Assembly: GCA_022870705.1 (NCBI GenBank)
Contig: CP072107.1
Location: forward strand, 866,501-930,500
From: Oscillospiraceae bacterium CM
GTDB taxonomy: Bacteria > Bacillota > Clostridia > Oscillospirales > Oscillospiraceae
Length of the DNA: 64,000 nucleotides
Reading direction: 5' to 3'
Positions 56,605 to 64,000 of the stretch are shown piece after piece. A program made the translations under genes and the position numbers. The notes under the pieces were generated by a model. That model was not told the DNA's origin. It did not search any database and was given only the letters and a program-made list of their open reading frames with translations. Each line of letters begins with the position of its first letter. Position 1 is the first letter of the stretch.

Positions 56605-58059
56605 TCAAGTGTTATTGAGCGGTGTTTCGGCTGGCGGGAATTGAACGATAAAGCGCATACCGCCCGTCTCGCGCCGCTCGGCGCTGATGACGCCGCCGTT
56701 GTCGCGGACGGTGTCGCGCACGATGGCAAGGCCAAGGCCGCTGCCGCCGGCCTCGCGGCTGCGCGCCTTGTCAACACGGTAGAAGCGGTCAAAGATATAA
56801 GGCAGGTCGGATTCCGGCACACCGATGCCGGTATCCTCAACGGTCAGGGAAATACCGTCCGGCGTGTGCGCGAGCGTCACGTCAACGCGCCCGCCGGGCA
56901 TGTTGTATTTGATGGCGTTTTCAACGAGGTTGAAGACGATTTGGTAAATATCGTCCTCCGTTGAAAAAACGTAACAGCCGTCGTCAAGCGCGGCGTCCAG
57001 CCGGATTTGATAGCTCTGCGCCAGCGGGCGGAGCATGCGCAAGGTGTTGTCGACGACGTGGCGGATGTCAACGCGCTCGCGTGCGGCGGTGACGTTGTTG
57101 TCGAGGCGTGTGAGGGTCATCAGCTTTGCCGTCGTACGGGACAGGCGCTCAGCCTCGTTGCCGATATCGGTGACGAATTCGCGGGCGGTGTCGAGATCGA
57201 TGCGCTCGTTTTGCAGAATGCTGTCCGTCAAGAGGCGGATCGAAGCCAGCGGCGTTTTAAGCTCGTGTGAGGCATCGGCCACAAAGCGGCGGCGAACCTC
57301 CTCCGTTTCGCGCAGGCGGCTTGTGAGGCTGTTAAACTCGTCGCCAATCAGCGTCAGCTCGTCGCTGCCGCGGATGTGGATTTTATAATTATATTCCCCC
57401 TCACGGACGGATTTGATCGCCTTGAGGATGGAGGTAATGCGGCGCATAATCGTCCAGATGAGAAAGCCGAGCATGAGAAGCGACAGGGCGGCAATCACAA
57501 ACGAAATGCTTTTGATAGTACTTTGCAGGCCGATTAAAATAGCGCCCTGCACCACGTCGTTTTCATGGACGTAGACAGCTCCGACGACGAGCCCGTCGCT
57601 GTTATAAACCGGCATGAAGGCACTGCTGGAAAAGGCGCTGCCAGAGAACTTTGAGAAAAATACGTCGTACCCGTCAAGTGCTTTTTTGATGTTGTCGGTG
57701 ACGAAAAGGGGGTCAACGCTCTCGTCCTCCTCGTTGGAATCGTAGAGGGCGTTGCCGCTCGAGCCGACGACGGTGACGTGTGTGAGGCCCGTCACGTCCA
57801 GCCGCGTCATCACGTCCTCGACGCCGCCAATCGTGAGGATGCTCTCGGTATCCGTCAGGTTGGATGCGATGAGGCGAGCCTGATTTTCAATCGAGGCTTT
57901 CTTTGAGGTAAAAATCATATCGCGGGAGGCCGTCAGAAAAAAAGTGTTCATCAGAATCAGGACGACGGCGATGGTGGAGACAAACATCAGCGCCAGCTTC
58001 GTCCGAATACTGCCGAAAACCCGCCATTTTTTCGCGTTATCCTTTGATATAGTACCCAA
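56605..58059 (-). CDS. Sensor histidine kinase, two TM segments
   Basis: A 484-aa membrane kinase: helix at residues 20-43, an extracytoplasmic sensor region (45-180), second helix at 182-205, HAMP domain (MRRITSILKAIKSVREGEYN), HisKA with His265 (DASHELKTPLASIRLL) and HATPase_c with NLVENAIKYNMPGG, DTGIGVP and GGSGLGLAIV. The start appears to be TTG 58059, overlapping the response regulator stop by 23 bases; no ATG lies in the frame before the first helix. Layout resembles PhoR/WalK-type kinases without PAS. Signal unknown. Confidence 0.93.
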   Translation of the reverse strand: MGTISKDNAKKWRVFGSIRTKLALMFVSTIAVVLILMNTFFLTASRDMIFTSKKASIENQARLIASNLTDTESILTIGGVEDVMTRLDVTGLTHVTVVGSSGNALYDSNEEDESVDPLFVTDNIKKALDGYDVFFSKFSGSAFSSSAFMPVYNSDGLVVGAVYVHENDVVQGAILIGLQSTIKSISFVIAALSLLMLGFLIWTIMRRITSILKAIKSVREGEYNYKIHIRGSDELTLIGDEFNSLTSRLRETEEVRRRFVADASHELKTPLASIRLLTDSILQNERIDLDTAREFVTDIGNEAERLSRTTAKLMTLTRLDNNVTAARERVDIRHVVDNTLRMLRPLAQSYQIRLDAALDDGCYVFSTEDDIYQIVFNLVENAIKYNMPGGRVDVTLAHTPDGISLTVEDTGIGVPESDLPYIFDRFYRVDKARSREAGGSGLGLAIVRDTVRDNGGVISAERRETGGMRFIVQFPPAETPLNNT

Positions 58060-58717
58060 CCCCCCATTTGGTCATGATCCGCTCAGGCTCGGCGGGGTTT
58101 TTCTCCAGCTTTTCGCGCAGCCGCCGGACGTGGACGTCAACCGTTCTGATATCGCCCTGATAGTCGTAGCCCCAGACGATGTTTAAAAGGTTTTCGCGGC
58201 TGTAGACCCTGTCCGGGTTTTTGGCCAGCAGCTCAATAACGTCGAATTCCCGCGCCGTCAGCTCGACGGGAACGCCGCTTTTCTTCGCCGTGCGTTTTTC
58301 CGTATCGATCGTGATCGGCCCGACGGTGATTTCCGCGTCGCCGGTATTCTGGGTGACGAGCGACGAGCGGCGCAGAAGCGCCCGGACGCGCGCTTTGAGC
58401 TCAATGATGTTAAAGGGCTTTGTGACATAGTCGTCGGCCCCGTATTCAAAACCGATGATCTTGTCCGTATCCTCACTGCGGGCCGTCAGCATAATGATCG
58501 GGACGTTTGAAAACGCCCGGATGCGCATACAGGCTTCTAGCCCGTCCAGCTTCGGCATCATCACATCGAGAATGATGAGATCAAAATTGCCGCCCCTGGC
58601 AAGCTCAACGGCCTCCTCGCCGTCGTAAGCGGCGTCAACCTGATAACCCTCTGATTCGAGATTGAATTTAATACCCTTAACGAGCAGCTTTTCGTCGTCA
58701 ACAACTAATATTTTCAC
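58037..58717 (-). CDS. OmpR-family response regulator
   Basis: A 226-aa regulator paired with the sensor kinase. Receiver: VVDDEKLLVKG, phospho-acceptor Asp51 in LIILDVMMPKLDG, Lys100 in DDYVTKPF. C-terminal winged helix with ELTAREFDVIELL, RTVDVHVRRLREKLEK and GVGYYIKG. Start is GTG 58717 with AGAGGTG upstream; the longer frame runs into comEA. Similar to WalR/PhoP-type regulators; target unknown. It sits 10 bp after comEA and overlaps the kinase. Confidence 0.94.
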   Translation of the reverse strand: MKILVVDDEKLLVKGIKFNLESEGYQVDAAYDGEEAVELARGGNFDLIILDVMMPKLDGLEACMRIRAFSNVPIIMLTARSEDTDKIIGFEYGADDYVTKPFNIIELKARVRALLRRSSLVTQNTGDAEITVGPITIDTEKRTAKKSGVPVELTAREFDVIELLAKNPDRVYSRENLLNIVWGYDYQGDIRTVDVHVRRLREKLEKNPAEPERIMTKWGVGYYIKG

Positions 58718-58727
58718 CGGTTCACCT

Positions 58728-59123
58728 CTATCCGACTGCAATGAAGTCTTTAATGGCCTCGAACTTCTGATCGCCAATGCCCGAGACGTTTTTGATTTGG
58801 GAGATGCTTTGGAAAGCGCCGTATTGCGTCCTGTAATCGATGATGCGCTGCGCCAAAACGGGGCCGATGCCGTCAAGCGCCTCCAGCTCGGCGGCGGTGG
58901 CGGTGTTAATGTTGATTTTCCCCGCTACAGCGGGTGCTTTGGCGCTCGCGGATGGCACAGGCAACGTGGTGGCGGCCCCGGCGGGCGACGCGTCGGCCGC
59001 GAGGCCGGTCACCGTGACGACGCGAGCGGCCGTTAATCTGCCGGTAAAAAACCCGGCCGTAAAGATCAAAACGGCGATGGCCAGGGCGATGAGCACGCCT
59101 TCAGACGGCGAGAGCTTTTTCAT
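58728..59123 (-). CDS. ComEA-type helix-hairpin-helix protein
   Basis: A 131-aa protein: an N-terminal membrane helix (GVLIALAIAVLIFTAGFFTG), a flexible Ala/Pro/Ser linker (residues 40-68), and a C-terminal HhH domain (NINTATAAELEALDGIGPV, then RIIDYRTQYGAF and KNVSGIGDQKFEAIKDFI). ComEA binds exogenous DNA during uptake; no comEB/EC is present, so competence is not shown. The ATG at 59123 is chosen because upstream frame sequence is unlike the family. It precedes the two-component genes by 10 bp. Confidence 0.9.
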   Translation of the reverse strand: MKKLSPSEGVLIALAIAVLIFTAGFFTGRLTAARVVTVTGLAADASPAGAATTLPVPSASAKAPAVAGKININTATAAELEALDGIGPVLAQRIIDYRTQYGAFQSISQIKNVSGIGDQKFEAIKDFIAVG

Positions 59124-59364
59124 CCCAATCCGCTCTTTCAAAAGAATTATCAGAAAACCTTCATGCCTGTTGCGTTTCAGGCATAAATTTTGATATACTG
59201 GCCAAAGAGGAATCGCTGTTATTTTCGGGAATTGTGTCGATATAGGCCGCACAGATAAATCGACAGCATGACAGCGCCGCGCCATGACCTACCACAGCAG
59301 GCAGACCAAAATTCGTTATAAGCGCCGCCATGCGGTTATTATAACATAAAATTGGAAGATATGT

Positions 59365-60789
59365 ATGAGGAAATTCAACATTTTCATCGTCTTTTTCGCG
59401 CTTGTGCTGTTCGTCTCCGCCGTCTTGCCGCCGCAGGCCGCCGCGCTGGCAGATCCGGCCGTCTTGGCGTCCTCCGCGCTTCTTGTGGAGGTCACGTCCG
59501 ACAAGGTTCTCTATGATAAAAATAAAGACGCCGCCGTTGATCCGGGCGGCGCCGTCAAAATGATGACGGTTTTGTTGGCGGTCGAGGCAATTGAAAACGG
59601 ACAGGCCGCCCTGACGGACGCTATCCTTGCGGGCGACGCCGCGTTTGACCCGTCGGGCCGAAGTGGCGCCATGCCGAAAATCGTCTCCGGCGAGATGCTG
59701 ACGCTGGAGGATTTGTTGTATGACGCGTATCTGGCGGGGGATACGAACGCCGCCGGTATTATCGCAACATGCCTTGCCGGGAGCACCGCCGCTTATGTCG
59801 AGCGCATGAATAAACAGGCTGCCGCGCTCGGCTGCAAAAACACCCATTTCACAAACGTCTTCGGTACGGCGGACGCAACTCAGACGACAAGTGCCTGGGA
59901 TCAGTATCTCATCTTTAAGGAAGCGCTGCGCCACCCGCTTTTTCTGAAAATCGCCGAGACTACAGCCTATCAGATGCAGGCGACGAACAAGTCCAAGCCG
60001 CGCGCACTAATAAACGGCAATCTAATGCTTCAATATTCCAGCCCCTACTATGAGAAAAACAGTGTTGCGGGCTGCGCCGCGTCCTCCGATGCGGGGGAGA
60101 AAAGCATGACGGCCTATTCGAAAAACGATAATTTGACACTGATTGCCGTCACGTTCGGTGCAAGCGACATTCCGGCGCCAGACGGTGCCATTGTCGATCA
60201 GCGCTTTACGGAAACAAAGCGCCTTCTGGACTGGGGCTTTGCGGGCTTTGCCTGGAAGGTGTTGACAGAGCAGAACACGGCCGTTGCCTCCGAGAAAATT
60301 GACCTTGCCGAAGGGACGGACATTGTGAATCTACTGCCGTCTGATACCATTAAAGCCGTCGTCCGCAGTGACCTGACGGATGTTGACATCAAAAAGGACA
60401 TCGTCTATTACGGGACATCCGGCGGCAGGACGCTCGTGGCGCCCGTTCGGAGCGGCGAGCTCCTCGGGCAGATGACGATAACGGTTGACGGGGAAAACTG
60501 CGGAACGGTCGGCCTCGTCGCAGCATCAGACGTGCGTCTGGATAAAGGAAAGTTCATCCAAAAGCGGTTGCAGGATACGCTTCATAATATCTGGTTTCAG
60601 CTCGGTGCCGCCGTTTTTGTCATCCTGCTCGGCGGGTATATCTACCTCATCATCCGCGATAGAAAGGCCCGGCGCGGGGAAGAGGAACTGCGTGTGAAAA
60701 AAGAGAAGAAAATGAAGCCGGAAAAGATCGACCGGAAAGAGAATAACGAGAAGAAAAAGCTGGCGGCGTTTTTAAAAAAGAAAGATTAA
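59365..60789 (+). CDS. DacF-like DD-carboxypeptidase homologue with degenerate catalytic motifs
   Basis: A 474-aa exported protein: signal peptide ending near ALA29, a penicillin-binding S11 domain, PBP5_C-type beta domain (residues 295-395) and a C-terminal membrane helix (407-427) with a lysine-rich tail. The overall S11 frame aligns clearly (NKDAAVDPGGAVKMMTVLLA, GCKNTHFTNVFGT), but the catalytic SxxK is GAVK (Ser to Gly at residue 62), SxN is AGD (125), and KTG is CAA (237). It therefore cannot be a normal active serine DD-carboxypeptidase. It is divergent from comEA and followed by a terminator. Confidence 0.88.
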   Translation: MRKFNIFIVFFALVLFVSAVLPPQAAALADPAVLASSALLVEVTSDKVLYDKNKDAAVDPGGAVKMMTVLLAVEAIENGQAALTDAILAGDAAFDPSGRSGAMPKIVSGEMLTLEDLLYDAYLAGDTNAAGIIATCLAGSTAAYVERMNKQAAALGCKNTHFTNVFGTADATQTTSAWDQYLIFKEALRHPLFLKIAETTAYQMQATNKSKPRALINGNLMLQYSSPYYEKNSVAGCAASSDAGEKSMTAYSKNDNLTLIAVTFGASDIPAPDGAIVDQRFTETKRLLDWGFAGFAWKVLTEQNTAVASEKIDLAEGTDIVNLLPSDTIKAVVRSDLTDVDIKKDIVYYGTSGGRTLVAPVRSGELLGQMTITVDGENCGTVGLVAASDVRLDKGKFIQKRLQDTLHNIWFQLGAAVFVILLGGYIYLIIRDRKARRGEEELRVKKEKKMKPEKIDRKENNEKKKLAAFLKKKD

Positions 60790-60813
60790 CAGCAGCGCCA
60801 ATTCAGTAAAAAT

Positions 60814-60845
60814 AATAAATGCCGGGCTGATGCCCGGCATTTATT
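60814..60845. terminator. Bidirectional terminator
   Basis: AATAAATGCCGGGC (60814-60827) pairs with GCCCGGCATTTATT (60832-60845), between convergent genes. Confidence 0.9.
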
Positions 60846-60852
60846 ATGATGG

Positions 60853-62790
60853 TTATGAATAGGCGAGCTTTTTAGCGAGCTTAAAGCTTGTCATATCGAG
60901 GATATAAACGGCGTTCGCATCCACGATATAAGCGTACTGCCCGATATAAAGCCCGCGGCTGTCGCCGCCCCAGTCGAGCGCGTCAACGTGCGCGCGGCTG
61001 TAAAAGCCCTCGGCGTCGGAATAGCCGTAAATATCATAGCCGTTGTCGGCAGGGAAGGCGATGATGTTTTTATCGGGAGAGATTAAAATAGCCCGCGGGT
61101 TATACAAGGCGCTTGAATAGCTTGACTTGAGCTTTAAGGTGTGTTTAACGGTCACATCCTTCGGATTTGTCGTGTCGAACATGGAGAGCTTCATGCCGCT
61201 TGTGGCGCCTGTCTTCTCGTCGGCGTCCATACCAAGCCCGAAGAGCCGCCCCTCGCCGTAGACGTGCAGATAGCTTGAGAAGCCGGGGATTTTCAAGGCG
61301 CTTAAAACGGTCGGGTTTTTCGGATCGGTGAGGTCAACGGCAAAGAGCGGGTCAACCTGCCGGAACGTGACGATATAGGCAATGCTGCCGTCAAACCGAA
61401 CGCCGTAAACCTGCTCGCCCTTGGAAAGGTCTTGGACGCTGCCAATGGCGTTGAGCCCGCCGTCAAGGACAAAAAGGGCGTTTGATGAAACAGGGTCCTT
61501 CCAGATGCTGTTTATAAAGCCCTTGGCTTTGTCGGTATACTCCGACCAACTTTGGGAATACGTCGTTGTGACGACGCGGAGGTTGCCGCCTGACGCGTCA
61601 AGCACATATGGATTGACGAGGCTGCCGGGTACGGTCCCTGCGGCTTTTCGGCTGAGCCCGCCGCCGGAAATGTCAAAGCTCGTGATGGCCGTTTTGCTCT
61701 CGCTTTGATAATCGATAACGGTGTAGACACTGTCGGTATACGGGTCTCCTGCCGTCTGTTCCGTCGTGCTGCAGGTAAGATAAAGCGTTTCCTTATTCAT
61801 ATAGACCACCGAGCCGCCGCCCATGACAGACTCGTTGGCGTCGCGTGCGCCGCTGTCAAGGTTATACGCACAGAGAACAGTGTAGGCGGCCGAATTGATA
61901 ATAGGCATGATGGAGATGCGGCCCGCTTCAACGAGAGACGCCTTCCCGTCCGTATACAGCCGTGGGACATACGTTGACGGATCGTTTTGATCCATCGTGT
62001 ACACATAATATGTCGATATGAGATACAGCGTCGAGCCGACGAGGCGCGACGTCAGCGGGTAGCCGTCCTGCCCGAGCGATTTTTTAAGAGTGGGGTGAGC
62101 CTTGTCGGATATGTTGATGAGATAGAGCGTTGATCGCTGCGTGTTGTTTGCCGGCGCGATGTCAGTCGTGACAGCCCCGGCGGCGACTTTCGCATCGGCA
62201 CTGCCGGATTCGGCGGCCAAATACGGGATATAACTTGAATAGGAGGTCACGACGGCGGCGGTGTCGCCGGAGACATAGAGCTCTGTTGCCGATTCGGAGG
62301 CATAATTGCCGTCCGCTGTCTTGTTGCCGCTGCTGTCACCGCCGATTTTTAAGGCGGACACCTGTTTTGTGGCGGCGCCGTCGGCTTGAAAGATTATGAG
62401 TGTATTCTGGCGCAGCACATAAATGAACTGTCCGTCTGTTTTGACGATGTCACCCTCGTCAACACCGTCAACCTGCACATTCGTCGTCGAGTAATCGGCG
62501 TCCGTGGGTGTCGGCTCCTTGATTGCCTCCGGCGACGATGAGACCGTTTGCCCATTGTCCTGCGCGGCTGTTCCGGCGGCCGTGTCAGCCGTTTTGTAAG
62601 CACCGTTTGGCCCGGCTGCTGCTTTCTGAAGGGCGCTGAAAAGATCGGCGTATGATGAAACTAGGGTAAGCGCTGTCGGGCCGGGGCTTGCGCTCGTTTT
62701 GCCGGTGCCGGAATTCTGCGCGCGGCAGCCGGTCATCAGGCTGAGCATCAGTGCCAGCGTGAGAAAAAGCGGGAAAATCGATTTTTTCAT
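60853..62790 (-). CDS. Beta-propeller lipoprotein
   Basis: A 645-aa lipoprotein: signal peptide with lipobox LMTGC, then a Ser/Ala/Thr-rich spacer (residues 30-110) and a large beta-propeller of the Beta_propel (DUF2139-like) family from about residue 115, with VQVDGVDEGDIVKTDGQFIY, DSVYTVIDYQSESKTAITS and GVRFDGSIAYIVTFRQVDPL. It is attached to the outer face of the membrane; function unknown, probably binding or protease-regulating as in related extracellular proteins. The ATG at 62790 follows GAGG. Confidence 0.88.
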   Translation of the reverse strand: MKKSIFPLFLTLALMLSLMTGCRAQNSGTGKTSASPGPTALTLVSSYADLFSALQKAAAGPNGAYKTADTAAGTAAQDNGQTVSSSPEAIKEPTPTDADYSTTNVQVDGVDEGDIVKTDGQFIYVLRQNTLIIFQADGAATKQVSALKIGGDSSGNKTADGNYASESATELYVSGDTAAVVTSYSSYIPYLAAESGSADAKVAAGAVTTDIAPANNTQRSTLYLINISDKAHPTLKKSLGQDGYPLTSRLVGSTLYLISTYYVYTMDQNDPSTYVPRLYTDGKASLVEAGRISIMPIINSAAYTVLCAYNLDSGARDANESVMGGGSVVYMNKETLYLTCSTTEQTAGDPYTDSVYTVIDYQSESKTAITSFDISGGGLSRKAAGTVPGSLVNPYVLDASGGNLRVVTTTYSQSWSEYTDKAKGFINSIWKDPVSSNALFVLDGGLNAIGSVQDLSKGEQVYGVRFDGSIAYIVTFRQVDPLFAVDLTDPKNPTVLSALKIPGFSSYLHVYGEGRLFGLGMDADEKTGATSGMKLSMFDTTNPKDVTVKHTLKLKSSYSSALYNPRAILISPDKNIIAFPADNGYDIYGYSDAEGFYSRAHVDALDWGGDSRGLYIGQYAYIVDANAVYILDMTSFKLAKKLAYS

Positions 62791-62871
62791 GGTGAAGACC
62801 TCACAGTTCATCAGAATGTCCCGGATGGTCATTAGACGGCAGGTGCCGGAAAAAGTTCCCGCGAGAATTGC

Positions 62872-63840
62872 TTATTGAAAGCTTTTTTGAAAATATTTTT
62901 CCGCGAAATCGACATACGCCAGCTTGAAGGTGCGCCCTTTTAAATTGTTGAGAATCCCGGCATCCGTTTTGAAATCGAAAACAACGCAGTAGGAGCAGAG
63001 GGCTTGCCCCGTCTCCCCGTAGGGGCGGTTGTCTTTTTCGCGCCCATATTTGCCGTCGCCAAGAAGCGGGTGACCGGCGTGGGCCAGCTGCGCCCTGATT
63101 TGATGCGTCCGGCCGGTGACAAGGCGGCATTCCACTAAGGACAGCCCTTTTTGAACGGCCAGTGTCCGATACTCGGTGACGGCTGTTTTTGACCCTTTTT
63201 GATTTTTGTCGCTGATAAAGACCTGATTTTTGACGGCATCCTTGAAAAGCTGGCCCTCCAACCGCCCGGAGGGTGGGCGCAGCGCCCCGTGGACAACGGC
63301 GAGATAAAACTTTTCCACCTCGCGCGCTTTAATTTTTTCATTCATGATACGCAGTGCCTCGGCGTTTTTCGCCGCGATGACGATCCCGGCGGTGTTCCGG
63401 TCAATTCTGTTGCACAGGGCGGGGGCAAATGCGTTTTCATCGCCCGGCCGCCACGCACGTTTGGCATACAGATACGCTTGTATCTGGGCAATCAGCGTGT
63501 TATACGACCACGCGCCGTCGCTGTGGCACAAAACGCCTGCTTTCTTGTTGACGAGCAGGATGTTATCGTCCTCATAAACGATGTCTAAAGCGGGCGCGGT
63601 AATCTTTAAATAGGCGTTTTCCGCCGTCGGTTTTTCAAAGAACTCATCGTTAACGTACATCTGAACGGTATCACCGGCCGCCAGCTTCGTCTCACGCGCC
63701 GCGCCCTTGCCATTGACCTTGATACGCTTGAGGCGAATATACTTTTGGAGGAGAGAAGCAGGCAAAAGCGGCACGGCCTTTGAGACAAATCTGTCCAGCC
63801 GCTGCTGTGCGTCGTTTGGCCGTATTGTAAACTCTTTCAA
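62872..63840 (-). CDS. RluA-family pseudouridine synthase
   Basis: A 322-aa RNA-modifying enzyme with an N-terminal S4 domain (AQQRLDRFVSKAVPLLPASL) and the catalytic domain with the active Asp147 in NRIDRNTAG and the following GRTHQIRAQLAHAGHPLLGD. The family makes pseudouridine in 23S rRNA (RluC/RluD type) or tRNA; the target cannot be told. Start is TTG 63840 with a GAAGGA site. A compact gene on its own transcript, upstream of the lipoprotein gene by 81 bp. Confidence 0.94.
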   Translation of the reverse strand: MKEFTIRPNDAQQRLDRFVSKAVPLLPASLLQKYIRLKRIKVNGKGAARETKLAAGDTVQMYVNDEFFEKPTAENAYLKITAPALDIVYEDDNILLVNKKAGVLCHSDGAWSYNTLIAQIQAYLYAKRAWRPGDENAFAPALCNRIDRNTAGIVIAAKNAEALRIMNEKIKAREVEKFYLAVVHGALRPPSGRLEGQLFKDAVKNQVFISDKNQKGSKTAVTEYRTLAVQKGLSLVECRLVTGRTHQIRAQLAHAGHPLLGDGKYGREKDNRPYGETGQALCSYCVVFDFKTDAGILNNLKGRTFKLAYVDFAEKYFQKSFQ

Positions 63841-63934
63841 AACGCTTACCGTCCTTCATCTGTCGTATGTTTGCTGCGCTTGGCGAGGGTGCCGTTGTAA
63901 ACGGCCAGTGACATCATACAATATAAAAAATTGT

Positions 63935-63963
63935 TTGACAACATATGCCCGATGACTTATAAT
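63935..63963 (+). promoter_or_regulatory. Sigma-A promoter at window end
   Basis: TTGACA (63935-63940), 17-nt spacer, TATAAT (63958-63963): exact consensus, driving the gene that begins at 63990. Confidence 0.88.
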
Positions 63964-63989
63964 GTCAAAGCGACTATGGAAGGTGCGGT

Positions 63990-64000
63990 ATGCGGCTTAA
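63990..64000 (+). CDS. Partial gene at window end
   Basis: ATG at 63990 after GGAAGG, reading MRL and then cut off. Not identifiable from three codons. Confidence 0.5.

Noticed and set aside
1-64000. CRISPR array, rRNA operon or prophage
   Set aside because: No spaced direct repeats, no rRNA sequence and no phage structural genes were seen; only one IS and one XhlA-like gene.

Overview
The window (64 kb, GC-rich outside two AT-rich stretches) reads like the chromosome of an anaerobic, spore-forming member of the Clostridia, probably of the Oscillospiraceae/Ruminococcaceae type. The evidence is a SigH-like sigma factor, SpoIID and a YtvI-like protein, a flavodiiron protein, a three-gene [FeFe]-hydrogenase operon, corrinoid methyl-transfer proteins, a TPP riboswitch, and many clean -35/-10 promoters with 17-nt spacers. 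The species cannot be fixed from the sequence alone.

Layout. 0-18 kb is mostly housekeeping: glmM (5' cut), sigH, two small Cys proteins, trmK-nif3, an ECF S component with coaX, a K+ channel, pyc, ruvX, a half-size TSUP pair with an AI-2E/YtvI protein, hom-lysC, then a divergent flavodiiron protein/ferredoxin pair around a CsoR-type operator. 18-24 kb holds an antiporter with DUF1638 and a methyl-transfer operon (MT I, corrinoid protein, MT II) behind a ~230-nt structured leader, then an ADP-ribosylglycohydrolase. 24-25.5 kb is AT-rich with an ABC ATPase remnant and two orphan genes. 25.7-33 kb has tRNA-Leu, an AGCS symporter, malic enzyme, SpoIID, a lytic transglycosylase and a palindromic repeat. 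33-46 kb has a MarR-controlled heterodimeric ABC exporter, an 819-aa persulfide-type fusion protein and the hydrogenase operon. 46-51 kb is thiamine salvage plus a Cys-rich putative spore protein. 51.3-55.2 kb is an AT-rich accessory patch ending at tRNA-Gln, in which an IS30-family element has split a nuclease-like gene. 55-64 kb carries metY, a two-component pair, comEA, a catalytically degenerate DD-carboxypeptidase homologue, a beta-propeller lipoprotein and an RluA enzyme.

How it fits together. Pyc, malic enzyme, the hydrogenase and the flavodiiron protein suggest fermentative metabolism with ferredoxin/NAD(P)H balancing and oxygen or NO defence. The methyl-transfer operon suggests use of a methylated substrate with methyl groups entering the folate pool. 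The most notable items are: the IS30 insertion whose removal with one copy of a 13-bp repeat restores a 480-codon frame; the HydB-GltD fusion in the hydrogenase operon; the pseudo-DD-carboxypeptidase; the structured methyltransferase leader; and a recurring GTGAT/ATCAC motif upstream of several redox genes. No CRISPR array, rRNA or intact prophage was seen.
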